Of a stretch of DNA of 50,517 bases, positions 35,874-44,757 are shown in pieces; within the stretch, counting starts at the first letter, position 1, and the number at the start of each line of letters is the position of its first letter. The notes beneath the pieces are model-generated. The model saw nothing but the letters and a program-made list of their open reading frames with translations, did no database searches and was not told the DNA's origin. Where the stretch lies: IMG/VR virus record IMGVR_UViG_3300027708_000100, positions 1 to 50,517 of that record; one strand, 5' to 3'. The stretch comes from a virus. The position numbers and the translations under genes are program-made.

Positions 35874-36839
35874 ATGGCTATTCCTACTTCAAGAGAAACC
35901 CTAAAAGAATACTGCTTAAGAGAGTTGGGCGATCCTGTTCTCGAAATTAACGTGGACGATTCTCAGCTAGAAGATCGTATTGATCAGGTGCTAGATTACT
36001 GGCGTTTATATCATTATGAGGGTATTGAACAGGTATATCTTAAGTGTCAAATTAAAGCATCAAGAATAACTCTCACTACTAATAATGCTGGTTCTTTTGG
36101 TTTAGAAGATAGACTTACTGGTGTTACCTCTGGGGCAACTGCAACAGTTACCAGAGAAAATGCTGCAGCATCTACTGGTAACACGCTATTAGTTAAGAAC
36201 GTAGTTGGCACTTTTGCTGCTGGTGAAACAATTAGCAATGGCACTATCACTGCAACTCTTGGTACAGGTACTCCTTGCGTTCTTGGCGAATACGATAAGA
36301 AATATATCGACATTGATGACTCGGTTTATGGTGTTCAGAAAGTTTTATCTGTTGGTCAAACATCTTCTTCTAAGAATATTTTCGATTTACAATATCAATT
36401 ACGTTTAAATGATTTGTATGATTTAACATCTACATCGATTATTTACTATAAAACAGTTATGTCTCATTTGGCTTTATTAGATTTAGAGTTGAATGGTCAT
36501 ACCCTTTATCGTTTTAACAGATTACAAAATCGTTTATATCTTGATATCAACTGGGCAACTGATGTTTCGTTTGGCGATTACATCATTGTTCAAGCATATA
36601 AAGCATTAGATCCAACTACCTTTACTAAAGTATGGAATGAGAATTGGATTAAGCGTTATTGCACTGCGCAGTTTAAGCGTCAGTGGGGAACTAATATGAA
36701 AAAATTTGGTGGTCTACAACTTCCAGGTGGCGTTACTCTTAATGGTAAAGATACCTATGATGAAGCCATGGTTGAGATCCAAACACTTGAAGATGAACTT
36801 CAAAATAAATCTGCTCCTCTAGAATTTTTCTTAGGATAA
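35874..36839 (+). CDS. 13: Neck protein gp13
   Basis: A 321-residue protein, close to T4 gp13 (309). The opening SRETLKEYCLRELGDPVLEI followed by DDSQLEDRIDQVLDYWRLYH is a strong gp13 signature. The C-terminal half carries YRFNRLQNRLYLDINWATD and the TFTKVWNENWIKRYCTAQFK segment typical of the family. Residues about 66-135 (nt 36069-36278) look like an inserted beta module (LTGVTSGATATV, VVGTFAAGETISNGTITATL). gp13 joins gp14 on the portal vertex to receive the tail. It has its own late box and starts the 13-14-15 set. Confidence 0.9.
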   Translation: MAIPTSRETLKEYCLRELGDPVLEINVDDSQLEDRIDQVLDYWRLYHYEGIEQVYLKCQIKASRITLTTNNAGSFGLEDRLTGVTSGATATVTRENAAASTGNTLLVKNVVGTFAAGETISNGTITATLGTGTPCVLGEYDKKYIDIDDSVYGVQKVLSVGQTSSSKNIFDLQYQLRLNDLYDLTSTSIIYYKTVMSHLALLDLELNGHTLYRFNRLQNRLYLDINWATDVSFGDYIIVQAYKALDPTTFTKVWNENWIKRYCTAQFKRQWGTNMKKFGGLQLPGGVTLNGKDTYDEAMVEIQTLEDELQNKSAPLEFFLG

Positions 36840-36840
36840 A

Positions 36841-37746
36841 ATGAGCAATCCAACAACAAACCCATATTTCACTCAAGGAATTTCGGGTGAACAAACTCTT
36901 ATAGAAAATCTTATTATTGAATCTTTAAAGATTTATGGTAATGAGATGTTCTACATACCAAGAACACTTGTCTCTAAAGATAGTGTGTTGGGTGAAGATC
37001 GTTTAAGTGAATTTAAAACTGCATATCCAATTGAAATGTATTTTGAAAATATTGATACATTCGGTGGATCTGGTACATTTATTCAGAAATTTGGTTTAGT
37101 TGTTGAACAATCTGCAACATTAGTAGTTGCTCGTAAACGCTGGAGACAGTTTATTGGTCGTTATGGTGAAACTATTGTTCCATCAAGACCATGTGAGGGT
37201 GATTTAATTTATTACCCATTGGCTGGTGACTTGTACGAAATTAAATTTGTTGAACACCAAAATCCATTCTATCAACTTGGTAAATTATACACATATAAAC
37301 TTCAAGTTGATCTATTCCAATATGCTTCTGAGCGTATTGATACTGGTGTTGCTGATATTGACTCTTTTGAAACATTAAAAACTTTCTCAACAAATACTAC
37401 AAGAAATCCAACTGGTGGGGTTACTTCTATAACAATAACTAATTCTGGGATTAATTACGCCACTGCTCCAACAGTTAATATCGTAAGCGATACTGGTACT
37501 GGAGCAACAGCAGTTGCAACTGTAGTTGGTGGTCATGTTAATAGTATTACAGTAACTAATCGTGGTACTGGTTACGTAACTTCTCCAACAATTACATTCT
37601 CTGGTAGTGGAACGCTGGCTGCAGCAACTGCTACTATCGATATTGATATTGATACAAATGGGTTTGGAGATAATAATACCTTTAAATCTGCTTCAGTTGG
37701 TGTGTTAAATTTTAATGAACAGAATCCATTCGGAGAAATTAAATAA
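36841..37746 (+). CDS. 14: Neck protein gp14 with inserted GxGY repeats
   Basis: A 301-residue protein (T4 gp14 is 256). The gp14 core covers residues 1-190: NEMFYIPRTLVSKDSVLGED, FGGSGTFIQKFGLVVEQSAT, RPCEGDLIYYPL and KFVEHQNPFYQLGKLYTYKL. Residues about 193-272 (nt 37417-37656) are two GxGY glycine-rich repeats with no counterpart in T4, and the end (NGFGDNNTF, LNFNEQNPFGEI) returns to family-like sequence. The protein forms the neck with gp13. It starts 1 base after gp13 and its stop overlaps gp15 as TAATG. Confidence 0.9.
   Translation: MSNPTTNPYFTQGISGEQTLIENLIIESLKIYGNEMFYIPRTLVSKDSVLGEDRLSEFKTAYPIEMYFENIDTFGGSGTFIQKFGLVVEQSATLVVARKRWRQFIGRYGETIVPSRPCEGDLIYYPLAGDLYEIKFVEHQNPFYQLGKLYTYKLQVDLFQYASERIDTGVADIDSFETLKTFSTNTTRNPTGGVTSITITNSGINYATAPTVNIVSDTGTGATAVATVVGGHVNSITVTNRGTGYVTSPTITFSGSGTLAAATATIDIDIDTNGFGDNNTFKSASVGVLNFNEQNPFGEIK
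37417..37656 (+). repeat. GxGY repeats within gp14
   Basis: Two units: SITITNSGINYATAPTVNIV and SITVTNRGTGYVTSPTITFS, each followed by a Gly/Thr/Ala-rich strand. They interrupt the gp14 C-terminus. Confidence 0.85.
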
Positions 37747-38495
37747 TGTTAGATGGAAATGTTTATTATCATGGTTCTATAAGAAAAGCTATTGTTGCCT
37801 TTGGTCGTTTATTCAGCGACATCTATATTGATCGTAAACAGGGTGACTCTGTTACTGGCACAACTCTACAGAGATTACAAATTCCTATTTCATATGCTCC
37901 AAAAGAAAAGTGGTTACTACGTATTGATGAACAACAAGATATTGAGAATCATACGGTAATGACTACATTGCCAAGAATATCTTTTGAAATTATTGGATAT
38001 GTTTATGATTCATCTCGTAAACTTAATAGAATGCAACAAATTAAAACTGATGCTGCTAATTCTACCAAACCAACAGTATATACTCCTGTTCCATATAATT
38101 TAGATTTATCATTATATGTTGTAACTAAGACTCAGGAAGATGGTTTACAAATTATTGAACAAATTCTTCCTACCTTTAGTCCAGAATATACACTTCAGGT
38201 TAACATGGTTCCTGAAATGGGAATTACTATGGATGTTCCTGTTATTTTAAATAGCGTATCTGTTGTTGATGAATATGATGGTACATTTACTGATAGAAGA
38301 TATGTTACACATACACTTAATTTTGAAATGAAATTAAATCTATATGGTCCAGTTTCTAGTCAGGGTGTTATCACTCAGGTTAATGCAAATGTTGGACAAG
38401 ATCAAGTTAATGGCGCTGGAAGAAAATATAATGCTACTGGTAATGTTACTACTGAAACAGTAACTTCTGAAATTTGGACAGGACAAGGTTTATAA
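37746..38495 (+). CDS. 15: Tail sheath stabiliser/completion protein gp15
   Basis: A 249-residue protein (T4 gp15 is 272). Family signatures: YYHGSIRKAIVAFGRLFSDI, RLQIPISYAPKEKWLLRI, LPRISFEIIGYVYDSSRKLN, and in the middle PVPYNLDLSLYVVTKTQEDG and EQILPTFSPEYTLQVN. gp15 forms the hexameric cap at the head-proximal end of the tail and binds the neck. The start overlaps gp14 (TAATG). The terminase gene follows after only 17 bases, so the small terminase gene found here in T4 is absent. Confidence 0.92.
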   Translation: MLDGNVYYHGSIRKAIVAFGRLFSDIYIDRKQGDSVTGTTLQRLQIPISYAPKEKWLLRIDEQQDIENHTVMTTLPRISFEIIGYVYDSSRKLNRMQQIKTDAANSTKPTVYTPVPYNLDLSLYVVTKTQEDGLQIIEQILPTFSPEYTLQVNMVPEMGITMDVPVILNSVSVVDEYDGTFTDRRYVTHTLNFEMKLNLYGPVSSQGVITQVNANVGQDQVNGAGRKYNATGNVTTETVTSEIWTGQGL

Positions 38496-38512
38496 TTGAA
38501 TAGAAATATATA

Positions 38513-40090
38513 ATGGCTGAAATATACAATTCGAACTCAAATCTTAAAGCTGCTGGCGTACAGGTTGATTTTACACCAGACAATATTCAAGAGTATATAA
38601 AATGTTCTCAAGATTATATCTATTTTATTGAAACTTATTGTTATATTGTTACTCTTGACCATGGTCTTCAGTTATTTAAATTATATCCGTGTCAGAAGAA
38701 TAAGTTACATGTTATGCATAATAATAGACGTATTATTCTTATGGAAGGTCGTCAACAAGGTAAGACAACTACTTCTGCCGCATATATCTTATGGTATACT
38801 TTATTCCAAGCGAATAAAACTGTAGCGATTTTGGCAAACAAAGCTCCATCTGCAAGAGAAGTTTTAGATCGTTACCAAACGATGTACGAGATGCTTCCTA
38901 TTTGGATGCAACAAGGTGTCACTACTTGGAACAAAGGTGATATTGAATTAGAAAATGGTTCAAAGGTATTTACTGCTGCTACTTCTACTTCTGGTATTCG
39001 TGGTAAGTCTGTTAATATGTTATACGTTGACGAAGCTGCAATTATTCCAAACAACGTGGCCGAAGAATTTTTTACGTCAGTTTACCCTACTATTTCTGCA
39101 GGTGAAACAACAAAGATTCTACTAAGTTCAACACCACTTGGTTATAATCACTTTTGGAAATTCTGGAATGATGCAGAGAATGGACGTAATGGTTTTACTC
39201 CATTGTTTATTCCTTATTGGGAAATTCCAGGTCGTGATGAGAAGTGGGCAGCTGAACAGAAAGCCATGCTTGGTGAACTTAAATATAACCAAGAAGTAAC
39301 TTGTAAGTTTCTCGGTTCTAGTTTAACTTTAATCTCTGCGGACGTTATTGCCAAGATGCCAATAGATCCAAAGATACATGAAAAAGATGGATTAGATGTT
39401 TATGTAAGACCACAAAAAGGTCATACATATTGTTTAGTGGCAGACGTAGCAAAAGGTGTTGGTGGTGACTACTCAGCTTTCCAAGTAATGGATATTACTG
39501 AATCGCCATATAGAATTGTTGCAAAATATAGAAAAAACGATATTAGTCCTTTGTTGTATCCTAACATACTATATAAAGTAGGTAAAGAATATAATGAAGC
39601 GTATATTTTATTAGAGATTAATATTAGTGAACAAGTAGCCCATATCTTGTATAATGAATTAGAGTATGAGAATATCTTGTTTGTAAATCGTCATACAACT
39701 GGGCAATATGTTGGTGCTGGTTTCGGTGGTGGTAAAACTCAATTAGGGGTTAACACCGATAAAAAGATTAAACGAATTGGATGTCATAATTTCAAGTCTT
39801 TAGTCGAGGAAAATAAACTATTAATTACTGATGCGGATACGATCTCGGAAATCTCTACTTTTATTGAGAAAAAAGGATCTTATGAAGCAGATGAAGGTTA
39901 TCATGATGATTTGGTTATGCCTTTAGTTCTCTTTGGATGGCTTACAACTCAGCCTTATTTTAAAGACCTAAATAACATAAACCTAAGAACAATTATGTAC
40001 GAAAAGCAGATTCAAGCGATTGAAGATGAACTTACTCCGTTTGGGTTCTATGATGATGGAAATGGCGATAAAGAACCACTTAATTTTTGA
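38513..40090 (+). CDS. 17: Terminase large subunit gp17 (packaging ATPase/nuclease)
   Basis: A 525-residue protein (T4 610). The ATPase half has Walker A GRQQGKT at residues 79-85, Walker B MLYVDEA at 169-175 and the coupling motif SSTPLGYNHFWKFW. The nuclease half has Asp311 in VADVAKGVGGDYSAF and HDD at 464-466 in YHDDLVMPLVLFGW. It docks on the portal, cuts concatemeric DNA and pumps it into the prohead. No ribosome site is strong (GAATAGAAATATA before ATG), and no late box is visible in the 17-base gap, so it is probably read from the gp13 promoter. Confidence 0.95.
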   Translation: MAEIYNSNSNLKAAGVQVDFTPDNIQEYIKCSQDYIYFIETYCYIVTLDHGLQLFKLYPCQKNKLHVMHNNRRIILMEGRQQGKTTTSAAYILWYTLFQANKTVAILANKAPSAREVLDRYQTMYEMLPIWMQQGVTTWNKGDIELENGSKVFTAATSTSGIRGKSVNMLYVDEAAIIPNNVAEEFFTSVYPTISAGETTKILLSSTPLGYNHFWKFWNDAENGRNGFTPLFIPYWEIPGRDEKWAAEQKAMLGELKYNQEVTCKFLGSSLTLISADVIAKMPIDPKIHEKDGLDVYVRPQKGHTYCLVADVAKGVGGDYSAFQVMDITESPYRIVAKYRKNDISPLLYPNILYKVGKEYNEAYILLEINISEQVAHILYNELEYENILFVNRHTTGQYVGAGFGGGKTQLGVNTDKKIKRIGCHNFKSLVEENKLLITDADTISEISTFIEKKGSYEADEGYHDDLVMPLVLFGWLTTQPYFKDLNNINLRTIMYEKQIQAIEDELTPFGFYDDGNGDKEPLNF

Positions 40091-40105
40091 GAAAACTGAT
40101 AAAAA

Positions 40106-40112
40106 CTAAATA
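40106..40112 (+). promoter_or_regulatory. Late-type promoter box (CTAAATA) for gp18
   Basis: CTAAATA 16 bases after the gp17 stop. By the T4 convention +1 is near 40118, the first base of a hairpin. Confidence 0.55.
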
Positions 40113-40117
40113 AATGG

Positions 40118-40136
40118 TAGACAAGATTTCTGTCTA
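40118..40136 (+). other. 5'-end hairpin in the gp18 leader
   Basis: TAGACA (40118-40123) and TGTCTA (40131-40136) form a 6-bp stem with a 7-base loop. It begins exactly at the predicted transcript start; no T run follows, so it is not a terminator. A possible mRNA-stabilising element. Confidence 0.4.
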
Positions 40137-40167
40137 AAAGTAAAACTTATTAACAAGGAGAATTACA

Positions 40168-42507
40168 ATGCCTTTCCAATTATCTCCAGGCGTTGCAGTC
40201 GTAGAAAAAGATTTTTCGGCGATCGTTCCAGCTGTATCCACTAGTCGTGGTGCTTTTGCTGGTGCTTTCCAGTGGGGTCCAGTTATGTCCCCAATTCAGG
40301 TTACTTCAGAGAACGAATTAGTTTCTCTATTTGGTAAGCCAGTTGATGCCAATGCGCAATCTTTCTTTACTGCAGCGAACTTCCTATCTTACACTAATGC
40401 ACTTTTAATCGCTCGTACTGATTGTACTGCTGCTAGAAATGCAGTTTCTTCACAATCAGGCACAGTCACTTCGATTAATAAAATTGCTGCTGGTACTGGT
40501 TATACATCAGTTCCAGCCGTAGCTTTTGGTGCTCCAAATATTTCAGGTGGTATTAATGCCACTGGTACTGCAATTCTTTCTGGTGGTTCTGTTACTGCTG
40601 CCACTGTTCTTGCTGGCGGTACTAGTTATACTGGTACTCCTACTGTAATATTCTCTGCGCCTCAGGTTGCTGGTGGTGTTGCTGCTGCAGGTACTTGTAC
40701 TGTTACTGCTGGTGCTGTTACTGCTATTACAATTACTACTGCTGGTTCAGGATATACTTCTGCACCTACTGGTACTATTTCTGGTAGTGGTACTGGTGCT
40801 ACTGTTGGTACAGTAACTATTGGTGCTTCCACTATTAATAGTATTACAATTACTAATCCAGGTACTGGTTATACTTCTGCTCCAAGTATTAATATTACTG
40901 GTGGTGTTGGTACTGGTGCTAGTTTTACTTCGAATATTACTACTGCTGGTGTAAAGATTAATAATAGTTCCGATTATCTATCATCTTTTTCAAATGGTGA
41001 AGGTGTTTACGGTGAATTTGCTGCAAAATATCCAGGAACTTTTGGTAACTCTTTATTAGTATCTATGGCTGACTCAGCTACATTTACAAACTATAATGTT
41101 ACTGCTGGTGCATTTGTCTCTGGCCAAACTTATAAAATTGCTACTGTTGGTACTACTGATTTTACTCTAATTGGTTCTGCTAATAATACAGTAGGTACTT
41201 CATTTACTGCAACTGGTACTGGTACTGGTACTGGTACCGCAACTACTTCCTGGCCATATGCTAGTCAGTTTCCAACTGCTCCAAGCACTTCTCCTTATGT
41301 GGCAAATGTTCTTGGTTCTAATGATGAACTACACGTTGTAGTTATTGACCAAGATGGTTTATGGACTGGTGCACCTGGAACAGTTTTAGAAAAATTTGCA
41401 TATGTTTCTAAAGCGTCAGATGCTAAACAATCTAATGGTACAAACAATTACTATAAGAATGTAATTAATAGTACTTCTAAGTATGTTTATTGGATGGATC
41501 ATCCAACTACTGGAACTAACTGGGGAACTGCTTCTCAAGTTGGCGCAAGTGGAACTACTTTTGTATCATTAACTGCAGCAATTACTCGCTCATTAAGTGG
41601 TGGTGTTGATGATCTGGCAGCTACTGATGGTCAATTACAAAATGCATGGGCATTATTTGCTGATGATTCTCAATATGATATTAGTTTGTGCCCACTTGGT
41701 GCTGCTTCTGCAACTGTTGCTCAATATGTTATTTCTAGTGTTTGTGAAGCACGTCTTGATTGTGTAGCATTTGTTTCACCTCAAGATACTTCAACTGGTT
41801 CACCAATTATTGGAACTGGTTCTACTGCAACTAATGCAATTATTGCTTATCGTAATCTATTATCTTCAACATCTTATGCTGTTATGGATTCTGGTTATAA
41901 GTATCAGTATGATCGTTACAATGACAAATATCGTTTTATTCCGCTAAATGGTGACGTTGCTGGTCTATGTGCTCGCACTGATAACACTAATGATCCATGG
42001 TTCTCTCCAGGTGGTTTAAATCGTGGTCAAATCAAGAACGTAGTTAAATTAGCAGTTAATCCAACTAAAGCAGATCGTGACCTTCTATATGCAGCTGGTG
42101 TAAATCCAGTTGTTACTTTCCCAGGTTCAGGTACTGTTCTATTTGGCGATAAAACACTATTGGCTAAACCATCTGCTTTCGATCGCATTAACGTACGTCG
42201 TTTGTTTATCGTTCTAGAAAAAGCAATTGCAACTGCTGCTAAATTCCAGTTGTTTGAATTTAACGACAGCTTTACACAAGCACAGTTCCGCAACTTGGTA
42301 GAACCATTCTTACGTACTGTTCAAGGTCGTCGTGGTATTACTGATTTCGTTGTTGTATGTGATAGTACAAACAACACAGGTCAAGTTATTGATTCAAATA
42401 ACTTCGTTGCTGATATCTATGTTAAGCCAGCTCGTTCTATTAACTTTATTACTCTGAACTTTATCGCTGCTCGCTCAAGCATCAGCTTTACTGAAATCGG
42501 TGCGTAA
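40168..42507 (+). CDS. 18: Tail sheath protein gp18 with inserted modules
   Basis: A 779-residue protein (T4 659). The N-terminal sheath motif is SPGVAVVEKDFSAIVPAVST, then AFQWGPVMSPIQVTSENELV. The C-terminal domain is well conserved: GVNPVVTFPGSGTVLFGDKT, RINVRRLFIVLEKAIATAAK and FQLFEFNDSFTQAQFRNLVE, ending SISFTEIGA. Between them, residues about 95-265 (nt 40450-40960) are four GxGY units, and residues about 309-360 carry a GQTYKIATVGTTDFTLIGSA module followed by a Gly-Thr run. The sheath contracts to drive the tube. The insertions probably enlarge the outward-facing domains. ATG follows AAGGAG, 56 bases after a late box. Confidence 0.93.
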   Translation: MPFQLSPGVAVVEKDFSAIVPAVSTSRGAFAGAFQWGPVMSPIQVTSENELVSLFGKPVDANAQSFFTAANFLSYTNALLIARTDCTAARNAVSSQSGTVTSINKIAAGTGYTSVPAVAFGAPNISGGINATGTAILSGGSVTAATVLAGGTSYTGTPTVIFSAPQVAGGVAAAGTCTVTAGAVTAITITTAGSGYTSAPTGTISGSGTGATVGTVTIGASTINSITITNPGTGYTSAPSINITGGVGTGASFTSNITTAGVKINNSSDYLSSFSNGEGVYGEFAAKYPGTFGNSLLVSMADSATFTNYNVTAGAFVSGQTYKIATVGTTDFTLIGSANNTVGTSFTATGTGTGTGTATTSWPYASQFPTAPSTSPYVANVLGSNDELHVVVIDQDGLWTGAPGTVLEKFAYVSKASDAKQSNGTNNYYKNVINSTSKYVYWMDHPTTGTNWGTASQVGASGTTFVSLTAAITRSLSGGVDDLAATDGQLQNAWALFADDSQYDISLCPLGAASATVAQYVISSVCEARLDCVAFVSPQDTSTGSPIIGTGSTATNAIIAYRNLLSSTSYAVMDSGYKYQYDRYNDKYRFIPLNGDVAGLCARTDNTNDPWFSPGGLNRGQIKNVVKLAVNPTKADRDLLYAAGVNPVVTFPGSGTVLFGDKTLLAKPSAFDRINVRRLFIVLEKAIATAAKFQLFEFNDSFTQAQFRNLVEPFLRTVQGRRGITDFVVVCDSTNNTGQVIDSNNFVADIYVKPARSINFITLNFIAARSSISFTEIGA
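40450..40960 (+). repeat. GxGY repeats within gp18
   Basis: Four units: AAGTGYTSVPAVAF, AGGTSYTGTPTVIF, TAGSGYTSAPTGTI and NPGTGYTSAPSINI, each with a Gly/Ala-rich partner strand. They lie between the N-terminal motif and the conserved C-terminal sheath domain. Confidence 0.88.
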
Positions 42508-42513
42508 TTAAAG

Positions 42514-42520
42514 ATAAATA
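42514..42520 (+). promoter_or_regulatory. Late-type promoter box (ATAAATA) for gp19
   Basis: ATAAATA 24 bases before ATG of the tube gene. Predicted start about 42526, leader with TAAGGAG. Confidence 0.5.
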
Positions 42521-42543
42521 AAGAAAGAACTAAGGAGAATTAA

Positions 42544-43131
42544 ATGGCAAATATTGCTGATTTTAAAGCGCAGATGTTGGGTGGCGGTGCTCGCCCAAAT
42601 CAATTCCGTGTTGAATTAACATTCCCAAGTTTTGTTACACTAGGTCCAATCGCTGGACAACGTGCTCAATTCTTGTGTAAAGCTGCTCAGTTACCAGCTT
42701 CTACTATTGAGAACATTGGTGTTCTCTATCGTGGTCGTCCAGTAAACTTTGCTGGTGAGCGTAACTTCCAACCATGGACTGTTACAATCTATAACGATAC
42801 TACTTTTGGTATTCGTAATGCACTAGAACAGTGGCAATCTGGTATTCAAAACTATGACACTACTTCTGGTCGTGTTAATCCAGTTGATTACCAAGTTGAT
42901 CTACAAGTTCATCAGTTAGATCGTTCTGGTGCAATTATCAAAACCTATAAATTTGTTGATGCTTACCCAACAGTAATTTCTGCTATTGGTTTAGATTACG
43001 AACAACAAAATGCAATTGAACAGTTTGATGTAGAGTTCCAATACAACTTCTTTACATCTGCTACTGGTGCTTCTGCTGGATTTGGTGTTAATGTTTCTAT
43101 TGACACTCCAGTTGGTAGCTTCCCAGTTTAA
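42544..43131 (+). CDS. 19: Tail tube protein gp19
   Basis: A 195-residue protein (T4 163). Signatures: ARPNQFRVELTFPSFV, AQFLCKAAQLPASTIENI, a Pro-rich RGRPVNFAGERNFQPWTVTI and the C-terminal FVDAYPTVISAIGLDYEQQN. This is the T4-like tube fold: hexameric rings stack into the DNA channel inside the sheath. Strong TAAGGAG ribosome site and its own late box; it is flanked by sheath and portal genes as in T4. Confidence 0.93.
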   Translation: MANIADFKAQMLGGGARPNQFRVELTFPSFVTLGPIAGQRAQFLCKAAQLPASTIENIGVLYRGRPVNFAGERNFQPWTVTIYNDTTFGIRNALEQWQSGIQNYDTTSGRVNPVDYQVDLQVHQLDRSGAIIKTYKFVDAYPTVISAIGLDYEQQNAIEQFDVEFQYNFFTSATGASAGFGVNVSIDTPVGSFPV

Positions 43132-43158
43132 TATTAAACAACTGAAGGGTTTTATATA

Positions 43159-44748
43159 ATGCAATTATTTGGATTTGAGATACTTCGCAAAAAGGAAAGG
43201 GAGTTAGACAGTATTGTCTCTCCTAATCCTCAAGATGGATCTACTGTAGTAAACACTGGTGTAAATGCTGGTGGTTACTATGGTATGGTCATGGACTTAG
43301 ATGGTGTTATTAAAAACGAAAACGACCTTATTCGTCGTTACCGTGAAGTTGCTACTTATAGTGACTGTGATGGCGCGATTGAAGATATTGTTAGTGAATC
43401 AATTGTATACGATGAAGAAGATCAAATAGTCACTATTAATTTAGATGACGTTGATGTTTCTGAACCTATTAAGAAAAAGATTCGTGTTGAATTTAATACA
43501 ATAACTAAACTATTAAAATTCCAAGAACGTGGTCATGAGATTTTTAGAACTTGGTATGTTGATGGTCGTGTTTACTATCATATTCTATTAGATGAAAATA
43601 ATTTAAAACAAGGAATTGTTGAGTTACGCTATATTGATCCACGCAAGATTCGTAGGATTAAAAACGTAGTTAAGTCAAGAACTCCTCAAGGTGTTGAAGT
43701 AGTAAAAGAAGTTCAAGAATATTATTTGTATAATGACAAAGGTATTACTGAACAAACAACTCAAGGTGTTAAACTATCTCTTGATTCTGTTGTTTATACA
43801 CCATCTGGGTTTTTAGACGCTAACACTGGTATGATGATGTCTTATTTGCATAAAGCAATTAAGCCAACTAATCAGTTAAAGATGATTGAAGATAGTTTAG
43901 TTATCTATCGTATTAGTCGTGCTCCTGAACGTAGAATATTTTATGTTGACGTAGGTAACCTACCAAAACTAAAAGCTGAGCAGTATGTTAATGACATCAT
44001 GAACAAGTTCCGTAATAAGATTGTTTATGATGCAACTACTGGCGAAGTGCGTGATGATCGTCGTCACCTAAGTATGATGGAAGATTTCTGGATGCCACGT
44101 CGTGAAGGTGGTAAGGGTACTGAAATTACCACACTTCCAGGTGGACAGAATTTAGGGGAAATTAATGATATTGAATATTTCCAGCAAAAGTTATATCGTG
44201 CGCTGAATGTTCCAATTGGTCGTTTGCAAGAGCAACAAGGTTTTAGTATTGGTCGTGCTCAAGAAATTAGTCGTGATGAAGTTAAGTTTAATAAATTTAT
44301 TGTAAGACTACGCCAAAAGTTTAGTCATGTATTTACTGATGCACTGCGTGTTCAGTTAATAGCAAAAAATATTATGCGCCCAGAAGAATGGGATTTAATT
44401 AAACAAGATATACGTTATAATTATGTTGAAGATAATCATTATGCAGAATTAAAAGATAATGAAATTTTGACGGGTCGTTTAAATACCCTACAAATGATTG
44501 AGCCATATCTTGGTAAATTTTATTCTATGGATTGGGTTCGTAAAAATGTTCTCCAATTAACAGAAGATGAAATTGCAGAAATGCAGAAACAAATAGATAC
44601 TGATGAAGAGTATCATAAGAGTGATGCTGAGCGAACTGGTGAATTGGCTGGTGTCACACAAGCTGCTCAACAAAATTATTTACAAGCGAATGCGCCTCAA
44701 GCACTGGAAGCTCCAACTGCTGATGCGCCAAAACCAAGTGGTCAATAA
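43159..44748 (+). CDS. 20: Portal vertex protein gp20
   Basis: A 529-residue protein (T4 524). Signatures: LIRRYREVATYSDCDGAIED, IRVEFNTITKLLKFQERGHE, VELRYIDPRKIRRIKNVV, RISRAPERRIFYVDVGNLPK and NVPIGRLQEQQGFSIGRAQE, all typical of T4-family portals. The last about 30 residues are Ala/Pro/Gln-rich. The dodecameric portal sits at one capsid vertex, nucleates prohead assembly and is the DNA gate. ATG follows GAAGGG. It is followed by the small core gene 67 after 9 bases. Confidence 0.95.
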   Translation: MQLFGFEILRKKERELDSIVSPNPQDGSTVVNTGVNAGGYYGMVMDLDGVIKNENDLIRRYREVATYSDCDGAIEDIVSESIVYDEEDQIVTINLDDVDVSEPIKKKIRVEFNTITKLLKFQERGHEIFRTWYVDGRVYYHILLDENNLKQGIVELRYIDPRKIRRIKNVVKSRTPQGVEVVKEVQEYYLYNDKGITEQTTQGVKLSLDSVVYTPSGFLDANTGMMMSYLHKAIKPTNQLKMIEDSLVIYRISRAPERRIFYVDVGNLPKLKAEQYVNDIMNKFRNKIVYDATTGEVRDDRRHLSMMEDFWMPRREGGKGTEITTLPGGQNLGEINDIEYFQQKLYRALNVPIGRLQEQQGFSIGRAQEISRDEVKFNKFIVRLRQKFSHVFTDALRVQLIAKNIMRPEEWDLIKQDIRYNYVEDNHYAELKDNEILTGRLNTLQMIEPYLGKFYSMDWVRKNVLQLTEDEIAEMQKQIDTDEEYHKSDAERTGELAGVTQAAQQNYLQANAPQALEAPTADAPKPSGQ

Positions 44749-44757
44749 GGAGATATT

